Shown here one piece after another: positions 44,201 through 50,849 of a stretch of DNA of 64,000 nt. The notes beneath the pieces are model-generated. The model was not told where the DNA came from. It ran no database searches and saw only the letters and a program-made list of their open reading frames with translations. The stretch's first letter is position 1, and each line of letters opens with the position of its first letter. The stretch covers positions 186,001 to 250,000 of the forward strand of contig CAYXED010000001.1 in assembly GCA_964463965.1 (NCBI GenBank), written 5' to 3'. A program made the translations under genes and the position numbers. The DNA comes from UBA2166 sp964463965 (lineage in GTDB: Bacteria > Nitrospirota > Nitrospiria > Nitrospirales > UBA2166).

Positions 44201-44808
44201 ACTGCCTGAAGTGCTGCAGACCCTTCAGTAAGATCTACATGAAATGTTTCCATTGCAAAATCAGATCGTAACCTCCCCGCCATCTCAGTCATTACCCAAT
44301 GGTCTACCAAATTACTATCTGAATTAGCCTCAAGTGTAAGGTTCAGATCTTTAAAAGCAACGTCACGCAAAACAACCTCACGAGGCCAATATTCACTCAA
44401 TAAAAAAGGAATTCCTAATGGTGCTGATGGGCCAATACGATTTGGTATATTACGAAGAGATACATCAACTCCCGTAATAGTGATAGCTGGAAGAATTAGC
44501 GTTTCCGTAAGAAGAGACCATGGACTGAACTTCATATTAATCTGCTCAATATGCACAGCTTCGTTCAGTACATCAATTGAATCACCAAACGGTGGAATCA
44601 CCACCTCCCTCAGAGTAAGCCGTGTTGGAAGTAGAGTTAACTGGACTGTTTTGACAGTAACGTCAGGGCCAAGATGGGTTCGTAATGGTGTAATAACTAA
44701 GTTCTGAATCCTGTCTGTGAAGAGTCCACCAGATAATAGAAGGTTGACTACCAGCCACAGCCCAAGACCAAGTAAAAGGATGGCAACAATAGGATGTTTT
44801 GTTGACAT
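41227..44808 (-). CDS. tamB: TamB-like translocation/assembly module protein (AsmA/DUF490 family)
   Basis: A 1193-residue protein with one N-terminal membrane anchor (ILLLGLGLWLVVNLLLSGGLF), then a long, repetitive beta-rich region typical of bridge-like AsmA/TamB proteins that span the periplasm and are implicated in phospholipid transport to the outer membrane. The C-terminal part has the DUF490 hallmarks: LRLPLDIDILVKGTLQEPEFLG, ISFASNPPLSEDVILAYL and a final FSFVGERNEEGRVVGDIRF strand. It overlaps the Omp85 gene, as tamA and tamB are commonly linked. ATG at 44808. Confidence 0.9.
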   Translation of the reverse strand: MSTKHPIVAILLLGLGLWLVVNLLLSGGLFTDRIQNLVITPLRTHLGPDVTVKTVQLTLLPTRLTLREVVIPPFGDSIDVLNEAVHIEQINMKFSPWSLLTETLILPAITITGVDVSLRNIPNRIGPSAPLGIPFLLSEYWPREVVLRDVAFKDLNLTLEANSDSNLVDHWVMTEMAGRLRSDFAMETFHVDLTEGSAALQAVGVAKGKINFSPTKGTMVFEPHQVEIKNFSVGGTLGDIVFHGNISNPNAPILEIYADGKSSFENLYTLSTFDDFSSFGERPNGILHVKGELVGAWPKVSTRGVFGVTNLRLSSTTLSDVQGSFRLEDGQLKVDELETNIFNGNVHGSIQTKWETQQPIDTQFALQYTGTEGEIELSGSLEDSKLDLVVSGFTHDIGSFSEHVDTTELFSGKLDLQGSITGTILRPKLNAHVNVVNLMFRDRYIDSGWMTLTYADGEIDIPKAIFRKGAGFFDIQGKILFEGGRRFPSIDLVLTSQNASPGDVIALLDREFPIPERANGTMFVHIDNLDSYLIKGALSFSEGILFGEEFDEGIVDFLLKPEGATFTKLELRQGLGVFEGRGQIGFDGNFRGSLRGSGLNAQKISWVKNYLPGLNGKVSIHLVGSGSLDRPLIHGEVKFHKFRYGDVFFGNGHADIQTRNSSSTLVSSFDRGVQVNAAINWKEQVPFTVSANFSDFDGSALLYGLIPTVEKASLELTGDLQASGSIVEWNKSSLVAQFPIVRASVNEYEIQSDGRVEAIFQDSVLTINKLRFLGEDTSANIAGYVIPLEKYGLNFTGDLNPRIAQFLSTGISVERGIGKIDIAIEGKWDEPRIVGTYGIDHLLLRSRFSEQPILISDMSMQFNGENISIDSFNGGYGGGVIHGDGLALVTDWKLKDFSVNAKLADVEYSTEPGLIGSLDGDLRFEGGNHLQKVAGDITVERIKSNARRTVTDFLVNNFQPLLSSPVGPHFQHPVEVDIHAVGKNGLYLQNPLLRLPLDIDILVKGTLQEPEFLGRIGSRGGGIFIGKRQFDVLDASIDFVSQQDHRALYTLHAKSFVRSHDVDLFVSGIDDKVNISFASNPPLSEDVILAYLKDDNARRMQSFPEFRHDDSAKPLTSPLASDGAARTLLSHRVEAEKQVLANRLYALLSTPAVPADEQLIRLKYPVSDKFSFVGERNEEGRVVGDIRFTIDFP

Positions 44809-44854
44809 GAAATATTATCCCTCCACACAACTCAGGAGGCGTATAATCAGGAGA

Positions 44855-45292
44855 CTATTTTTTCGCTGCAGCCCGCTCGACGTACGTGATTCGGAGGGTA
44901 TAGAGCATATCTTTGAGTAATGAATCTTCCTCAGAGGTAAGATTTCCCTGAGTTTTCTCCTGAAGTAGAGACAAAATTCCAATAATTTCACTTGCCTGTT
45001 GAAGATTTGGCGGACTGGGTTCCGCTCCCTCCTTTTCCTCTCCACCAAGCAACATTACCGCTGAAGACGCAAGCGAATAAACAAAAGACTGAAAGGTAAC
45101 TTCTCGGGGATTGGAAGAGTGTTTAATGTCTGGAGAGACCGTAGGGTCCTCAGAAGGAGGAGAAGGCTGGGTGGCCTCCTCAACATCAACAGTTTGGGGT
45201 TGCGATTGAGCGTCTTCAGCGCTATCCTCATCATAGCGCGCACGACGGTCCTTAATGACGAACCCTTTCTCTTCCTCCTTCTCAGCTGCCAT
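44855..45292 (-). CDS. DUF1844 family protein
   Basis: A 145-residue soluble protein. A charged, disordered N-terminal third (EKEEEKGFVIKDRRARY, then P/S-rich) is followed by the conserved domain: VTFQSFVYSLASSAVMLLG, then NLQQASEIIGILSLLQEKTQGNL, and LLKDMLYTLRITYV. This is the DUF1844 pattern. Function is unknown; the family is frequent in Deltaproteobacteria, Acidobacteria and Planctomycetes. It is 46 bases upstream of tamB on the same strand and is probably the first gene of the outer-membrane cluster. Confidence 0.88.
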   Translation of the reverse strand: MAAEKEEEKGFVIKDRRARYDEDSAEDAQSQPQTVDVEEATQPSPPSEDPTVSPDIKHSSNPREVTFQSFVYSLASSAVMLLGGEEKEGAEPSPPNLQQASEIIGILSLLQEKTQGNLTSEEDSLLKDMLYTLRITYVERAAAKK

Positions 45293-45486
45293 GCTATAAG
45301 CCAGATATACCTAATATGAGAAAACAAGGAAAAGCTAACACAGTGTATGCCCCTTTGCAAGGTTCTAGCCACGCTAATTCACAAACTATCATTGCCCCTT
45401 TAGGCCTGATAGGCATTAAGGTATGATGACTCAGAGGTAAAGGAACAAAACCAAGTCTTTTGATTATCTATGCAACGAAACGGCAA

Positions 45487-46341
45487 ATGAAAATCTGGAA
45501 AAAATACTCACAAGCCACTTCTATAGTGGCTAATATCATGCTAATGGCCGCAGGGCTAACCTTTGCCACTGGATGTGCTTCAACACCCAATTCCGAAGAC
45601 ATGCTTTCACACAACCTAGATCAGAATGGATCTACCTCAGCCGACAACACATATGCGGAAAACTTTGAAGACCCCTTTGAAGACCCTTTTGCTGACGACA
45701 TGGGAAGGACCAACCCCGACATTGTCTATCGCGATCCATGGGAATCAACAAATGTCAAAACATTTGAGTTCAACAGAAAATTTGACTTTTTCTTTCTTAA
45801 GCCGGCCGCATCTACATATGATTTTATAATGCCAGATGCAGTCCAACATGGGATTAAGAACGTATTCACAAACTTAGCGATGCCACGACGTTTTTTTAAT
45901 AGTATATTTCAGGGTAAATTTGAGGGTGCCGGACAAGAATTTGCACGTTTTACTATTAACACAACTCTAGGTGTCGGAGGATTGTTTGATATAGCATCAC
46001 ATCCAATTTTCGGCATCGAACCAAGTAACGAAGATACAGGACAAACATTTGCTGTCTGGGGTGCAGACTCAGGACCGTATATTGTCCTCCCACTCTTAGG
46101 AGCATCATCGGTTCGAGATAGTATTGGCTTGCTCTTTGATGCAGCACTTGAACCCCTTACGTACATTTCCTTCCTAATCCTCCCCTCAACAGCTGGTTGG
46201 GCAACATATGGAGGAGAAGTAACCAACGATCGATCTCTACACCTCGAGGCCTTTGATAACGTTGAAACGACATCATTAGACTTTTATACTTCTGTCCAAG
46301 ATGCTTATTTCCAATACCGAGAGGCTGCCATTAAACAGTAG
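45487..46341 (+). CDS. mlaA: Phospholipid-removing outer-membrane lipoprotein MlaA (VacJ)
   Basis: Retrieves misplaced phospholipids from the outer leaflet of the outer membrane and passes them to the Mla pathway. The 284-residue protein has a lipoprotein signal ending in FATGCAS (lipobox), an acidic spacer, and the MlaA domain with DPWESTNVKTFEFNRKFDFFFLKP, NVFTNLAMPRRFFNSIFQGKFEGAG, INTTLGVGGLFDIA, EDTGQTFAVWG and YIVLPLLGASSVRDSIG. I prefer ATG 45487; a TTG at 45460 would add nine residues. It is divergent from the DUF1844-tamB cluster, keeping an outer-membrane theme. Confidence 0.94.
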   Translation: MKIWKKYSQATSIVANIMLMAAGLTFATGCASTPNSEDMLSHNLDQNGSTSADNTYAENFEDPFEDPFADDMGRTNPDIVYRDPWESTNVKTFEFNRKFDFFFLKPAASTYDFIMPDAVQHGIKNVFTNLAMPRRFFNSIFQGKFEGAGQEFARFTINTTLGVGGLFDIASHPIFGIEPSNEDTGQTFAVWGADSGPYIVLPLLGASSVRDSIGLLFDAALEPLTYISFLILPSTAGWATYGGEVTNDRSLHLEAFDNVETTSLDFYTSVQDAYFQYREAAIKQ

Positions 46342-46356
46342 TGGGAATTTACTGCA

Positions 46357-47517
46357 ATGACACTCCAAACCGAAGCATTATTTCCTGAATATGAGAAAGA
46401 GCAACACATCCTCCATACAACAGGAATCCTCCCTTCACAAACCATTTTCCAGCTTACTGAAAAAGGCTACCTCAGTGCAGATAGCCCAATTACGGAAAAA
46501 CAAATTCAGCCTGCAAGTATAGATCTACGTCTAGGTCCAAAGGCATACCGGATCCAAGCAAGCTTCCTACCCGGATCACAGTATAGAGTAATGCAGAAAC
46601 TGCAAGAATGGTTAATAGCAGAAATTGATATTACGTCACCAACCGTGTTTGAAAGAGGTTGTGTTTATATTGTACCTCTAATGGAGTCAATGAACTTACC
46701 CAACGACATTAGCGCAAAAACCAACCCCAAAAGCACTGCTGGTCGATTAGATATTTTCACTCGCTTAATCACTGACGGAGCAACTGAATTTGAACAAATC
46801 CCCAACGGTTATAAAGGCCATTTATATGCGGAAATTGTACCAAGAACCTTTCCCATTGTTCTTACCCAAGGTGATTGTCTAAATCAGCTTAGACTCAGTC
46901 GAGGAAAGCCTCCATCCTTTGACAGTCGCCTACAAAAACTTGATGAAAAAGAGATTTTAGTTTATGAGGACGGAGATCGTCCAAGCGAAGCAATAATCAA
47001 AAATGGCTTAAGGATATCCATCAATCTACAGGGATCATCAGATGAACACATAATTGGTTATCGTGCAAAGAAAAATGCTCCTGCTATAGATTTTCAAAAA
47101 ATTGATGAATACGAACCAAATGATTTTTGGGATATCATTGCAAATATAAAGAATAGCAGCCTGATCTTAAACCCCGATGATTTTTATATTCTTGGATCAA
47201 AAGAAAAAATTCGTGTGCCCCCACATTATGCGGCAGAAATGGTCGCATATGATTCATCAATTGGAGAGTTTCGCATTCACTATGCCGGATTCTTTGACCC
47301 CGGCTTTGGTTATGGTGAAAGCGACATCAAAGGAACACATGCTGTCCTCGAAATTCGATCCCATGATGTCCCATTCATTATTGAAGATGGCCAAATAGTG
47401 GGAAGACTAATCTATGAGCGACTTATGTCTCCATCAGAAAAAATATATGGTGTAAATATTGGTTCCTCATACCAGCGCCAAGGCTTATCACTAAGTAAAC
47501 AGTTTCGCCGCAATTGA
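46357..47517 (+). CDS. dcd: 2'-deoxycytidine 5'-triphosphate deaminase, two-domain form
   Basis: Deaminates dCTP to dUTP for thymidylate synthesis. At 386 residues it is about twice the length of E. coli Dcd (193) and matches the duplicated form known mainly from Alphaproteobacteria. Domain 1 has QPASIDLRLG, AKTNPKSTAGRLDIFTRLITDG and YAEIVPRTFP with the likely catalytic Glu; domain 2 repeats the fold with HYAGFFDPGFGY and HAVLEIRSHDVPFIIEDGQIVGRL. It begins 15 bases after mlaA and overlaps the MFS gene by one base. Confidence 0.92.
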   Translation: MTLQTEALFPEYEKEQHILHTTGILPSQTIFQLTEKGYLSADSPITEKQIQPASIDLRLGPKAYRIQASFLPGSQYRVMQKLQEWLIAEIDITSPTVFERGCVYIVPLMESMNLPNDISAKTNPKSTAGRLDIFTRLITDGATEFEQIPNGYKGHLYAEIVPRTFPIVLTQGDCLNQLRLSRGKPPSFDSRLQKLDEKEILVYEDGDRPSEAIIKNGLRISINLQGSSDEHIIGYRAKKNAPAIDFQKIDEYEPNDFWDIIANIKNSSLILNPDDFYILGSKEKIRVPPHYAAEMVAYDSSIGEFRIHYAGFFDPGFGYGESDIKGTHAVLEIRSHDVPFIIEDGQIVGRLIYERLMSPSEKIYGVNIGSSYQRQGLSLSKQFRRN

Positions 47518-48743
47518 TGTTTATATCGCAGCATCCGCTGCCTAAAGATCAAAGTACAACACAACCAGCTCACCCACAAATCCTAACAAAAAACTTTGTC
47601 CTGGCATTTGCAGGTCACCTCTGCACAGGAATGGCATTTTGGCCATATATCCTTCTGCCTCTCTTCCTAGGAAATTTAGGCTATGGCAGTTTTATGATTG
47701 GAGTTCTGATGGGTATCGCATCCGTCTCCGGAGTTCTAGTCCGACTGTGGGTTGGCAGCGAGCTTGACCGTCGAGGACGAAAACCCCTTCTCATTGGAGC
47801 GGCAACACTATTTGTTATTGTCAACCTAGGATATATATTTGTAACCACAAGTGGCCCACTAATCTACGCACTTCGTCTACTCCACGGGCTTTCTGTTGGC
47901 CCACTGTTCGCAGCAATAATGACATTTACTGCAGATATAATACCAGAGAAAAGACGGACAGAAGGCCTTGCATATTTTGGTATTGCAGGGCATCTCTCAG
48001 GCGCTTTAGGGATAATACTTGGTGAATGGTTGATTCAAATTGGAGGTTTTAAGGCCCTCTTTACATCTGGTGCAATTATGAGTTTAAGTGCAGTCATATT
48101 TTTTGCACTACTTACAGAAAGAAGGTTTGAACAAAGGATAGAATCTAGCCAAAGTGTCTGGAAAACTATAACCAATAAAAATCTCGTTGGGTTATGGATG
48201 ATAAGTCTCGCCTTCTCACTTGGATTGGCGTCCTATTTCACATTCCTTAAACCCTTTGCAGAGTCAGTATCCTTAAAAAATATTTCATTCTTCTTTACAA
48301 CTTATTCCAGCATTGCTGTATTCATCAGAATATTTGGTGCTCGATTACCTCAAAAGATCGGTGAAGCTTTTGTATTAACATTTGCACTAGGATGTCTCGC
48401 CACTGGGACTTTCCTAATCGTTTATATTCCAAATATCTGGGGGCTAATGCTAACAGGAGCATTATGTGGAATCGGGCATGGATACGGATTTCCTATACTC
48501 TCTTCAGTTATTATTGCCCGTACAGATGATAAAACAAGGGGAAGCGTCATAACGTTTTACACCTTACTGTTTGATGTAGGGTTTTTAATTGGCGCCCCGT
48601 TATGGGGACTATTGGTAAGTCTTGCTGGGTACAAAGTGATGTTCGCAATCGCAAGTACAGTAGTCCTCATAGGAACTATACTGGCTCCCAGGTCCATCGT
48701 ACAAAACGATTACACCCAGACCACTATATATCAGAAAAAATAG
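47517..48743 (+). CDS. MFS transporter
   Basis: A 408-residue membrane protein with about 12 hydrophobic segments. The MFS signature between helices 2 and 3 is clear (GSELDRRGRKPLLIG), with a related ERRTEGLAYFGIAGHLSGALG in helix 5. Substrate unknown. Its ATG overlaps the dcd stop (TGATG). The end overlaps the convergent DUF3050 gene by 20 bases. Confidence 0.88.
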   Translation: MFISQHPLPKDQSTTQPAHPQILTKNFVLAFAGHLCTGMAFWPYILLPLFLGNLGYGSFMIGVLMGIASVSGVLVRLWVGSELDRRGRKPLLIGAATLFVIVNLGYIFVTTSGPLIYALRLLHGLSVGPLFAAIMTFTADIIPEKRRTEGLAYFGIAGHLSGALGIILGEWLIQIGGFKALFTSGAIMSLSAVIFFALLTERRFEQRIESSQSVWKTITNKNLVGLWMISLAFSLGLASYFTFLKPFAESVSLKNISFFFTTYSSIAVFIRIFGARLPQKIGEAFVLTFALGCLATGTFLIVYIPNIWGLMLTGALCGIGHGYGFPILSSVIIARTDDKTRGSVITFYTLLFDVGFLIGAPLWGLLVSLAGYKVMFAIASTVVLIGTILAPRSIVQNDYTQTTIYQKK

Positions 48744-49470
48744 CATCCCATAGGGCAATCCTACTAAGCAAAGCCTCCCGAGCCGCTTGCTCAGCTTCAT
48801 CCCATTTCTCTCGCTCGTCACCACATAACTCTTCCATCATAGCGCGAGCCATAGGGCCATGCCGATCACCATCATGAGTGACATGCCTATTTAAATAGTA
48901 TAAGAGCTTTGCCCACTTTTGAGGTGCGCTAGCAGCTAGTTGCTGGACGAACTTACGAAACATATCTGGAATGACATCTTCTCGTCCATATGCAAAAACA
49001 GCTGCTATTCTGTAAATATCCTTTGATTGCGCTATATCAATTGTCTTATGAACAAACGCTTCAACGCCGGATGGAAGATTAGAGCGTGTTAACGCAACAT
49101 CAAACGGAATACCTTCCTTTAGTGATGAAACAACATCATCAATAGGCTTTTGATCTGCCCCACATTCTTCCATTGCCTCCCTGTATAACTCATAGTGAGA
49201 CAAATGACGTCCGTCAATTGTGACATCGCTTTCTTCATCAAGAACAATTTCGTTTATCAGCCTACATATTTCTGGGTTGGAGGGGGGTAGCCATGGGACA
49301 GTTGTGCATGTCAGTGCACGTTGTAATGCAGTAACCAAAGACTGAAAGTCCCAGACACAAAATACATGCGCTCGCATAAAACACTGAAGAGCTGCAGTGT
49401 CCTTAATTGCCTCATAAAGAGGGTGATTCATCAAGCGAACAGTTAAATCTTTGGTATCAATCTCACGCAT
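48724..49470 (-). CDS. DUF3050 family protein (heme-oxygenase-like fold)
   Basis: A 248-residue protein with FMRAHVFCVWDFQSLVTALQRALTC, PWLPPSNPEICRLINEIVLDEESD, and later FAYGREDVIPDMF and a YYLNRHVTHDGDRHGPMA helix with His and Glu residues placed as in heme-oxygenase-like diiron proteins. The DUF3050 signature is well matched. Function is not established; the fold makes metal-dependent oxidation or thiaminase-like chemistry possible. It overlaps the end of the convergent MFS gene. Confidence 0.85.
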   Translation of the reverse strand: MREIDTKDLTVRLMNHPLYEAIKDTAALQCFMRAHVFCVWDFQSLVTALQRALTCTTVPWLPPSNPEICRLINEIVLDEESDVTIDGRHLSHYELYREAMEECGADQKPIDDVVSSLKEGIPFDVALTRSNLPSGVEAFVHKTIDIAQSKDIYRIAAVFAYGREDVIPDMFRKFVQQLAASAPQKWAKLLYYLNRHVTHDGDRHGPMARAMMEELCGDEREKWDEAEQAAREALLSRIALWDAIFSDI

Positions 49471-49579
49471 ATAAAAACCTACTTGAAAACCCCGAAAATA
49501 CTATGCCTTGCCAAAATAAAGATGAAAGAATAACAAGACTCAATCGGTTCCCTTGTAACAAAAGTGGTATTGTGAATCT

Positions 49580-49608
49580 GTGGGAATCTTTACAATAAGA
49601 TTACCCAC
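49580..49608 (+). other. Hairpin with following T-run in the DUF3050-hpnH gap
   Basis: GTGGGAATCTT (49580-49590) pairs with AAGATT-A-CCCAC (49597-49608) with one bulged A and a 6-base loop; five T follow at 49615-49619 on the plus strand. It looks like a plus-strand terminator, but no plus-strand gene ends nearby. On the minus strand, where the genes are, no U-run follows. Confidence 0.35.
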
Positions 49609-49670
49609 AAAGTATTTTTATAGATGAAGGCGTGTAAGGATAGGAAAGCGTCGTCAGCAACCAATAATAT

Positions 49671-50675
49671 TTATAATGACGCAATAGTTGCACGCCACAC
49701 TTTGGATGGAGATGAAACAGAATCAAGTACAGCAGACGCCTCATAGCCAGAATGAACCATACAATTATCGCATTGAGGATGATTCCCATGCCCATATTTT
49801 TCCCATGGGGTTTCTTCCATCAAGTCTTTAAATGACGTTGCATAATCACCTTCACTCATAAGATAACAAGGGCGTTGCCATCCAAAAACATTGTACGTTG
49901 GATTTCCCCATGGAGTACATTGGTAATCTACCTTACCCTGTAAAAAATCAAGGAACAGCGGAGTTTGATTGAATCTCCATGAACTCTTCGGGTTGGCTAA
50001 CACGGATTTAAACAATGACTTTGTCTTCTCTCTCTCAAGAAAGATACCTTGGTCTGGAGCCTTTTCGTAAGGGTAACCTGGTGAGATAGTCAAACCCTCT
50101 ACTCCAAGTTCAGTTGCAACATCAAAAAAATCACGGATATGCTCGCTGATGCCTGTATTAAAAAAGGTCGAATTAGTGGTAACCCTAAAGCCCCTATCTA
50201 ATAACGCTTTGATCGCATCAATGGCTTTCCTGTAAACCCCAGATTCACATACCGCAGCATCATGCTCAGCTTCAAGACCATCCAAATGAATACTAAATGT
50301 AAGATATTTGGACGGCCGGAACTCATCAATTTTTTTCATAATTAACTTTGCATTGGTACAAAGATAAACAAATTTCTTTCTGGCTATTAGGCCTTCAATA
50401 ATCTCATTAATTTCTGGATGAATTAAAGGTTCGCCACCTGGAATTGAAACAACTGGCACACCACACTCTTCTACAGCATCAAAACACTGCTGTGGAGTTA
50501 ACCTCTTATCAAGAATCTCTTTGGGATACTGTATTTTTCCACATCCGGAACACTCAAGATTACACTTAAACAATGGTTCCAGCATCAATACGAGAGGAAA
50601 ACGCTCTTGCCCGCTCATTTTCTTTTTCATGATGTAGGAACCAACCCTAAACATCTGTATTAACGGAACACCCAC
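49671..50675 (-). CDS. hpnH: Adenosyl-hopene transferase HpnH (radical SAM)
   Basis: Radical SAM enzyme that adds an adenosyl group to the hopanoid diploptene, the first step toward extended bacteriohopanepolyols. The 334-residue protein has LMLEPLFKCNLECSGCGKIQYP (CxxxCxxC cluster motif), VSIPGGEPLIHPEI, KKFVYLCTNA, SIHLDGLEAEHD and a C-terminal CDNCMVHSGYE. These match HpnH closely. The GTG at 50675 is chosen: GGAGG lies 7 bases upstream and VPLIQMFRVGSYI is the family N-terminus. No other hopanoid gene is in the window. Confidence 0.93.
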   Translation of the reverse strand: MGVPLIQMFRVGSYIMKKKMSGQERFPLVLMLEPLFKCNLECSGCGKIQYPKEILDKRLTPQQCFDAVEECGVPVVSIPGGEPLIHPEINEIIEGLIARKKFVYLCTNAKLIMKKIDEFRPSKYLTFSIHLDGLEAEHDAAVCESGVYRKAIDAIKALLDRGFRVTTNSTFFNTGISEHIRDFFDVATELGVEGLTISPGYPYEKAPDQGIFLEREKTKSLFKSVLANPKSSWRFNQTPLFLDFLQGKVDYQCTPWGNPTYNVFGWQRPCYLMSEGDYATSFKDLMEETPWEKYGHGNHPQCDNCMVHSGYEASAVLDSVSSPSKVWRATIASL

Positions 50676-50792
50676 TAAGAATCCCTCCAGGGCAACATGG
50701 TCGTGGTGATGCAACAGTTATGATATTAACAAATACAGGCACATTTCGTCACCCCACAAACAAAAACTTCATTTTCTTCAGTGAACACAGAC

Positions 50793-50821
50793 TTGTTCGC
50801 CATAGGGACCTGTGCTAGATT
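50793..50821 (+). promoter_or_regulatory. Candidate promoter of leuS-lptE-holA
   Basis: TTGTTC (50793-50798), 17-base spacer and TAGATT (50816-50821) fit a sigma-70 promoter and would start transcription about 20 bases before the leuS ATG. Confidence 0.45.
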
Positions 50822-50849
50822 GCGGCGAAGAACTATAAAATTTGAAAAA

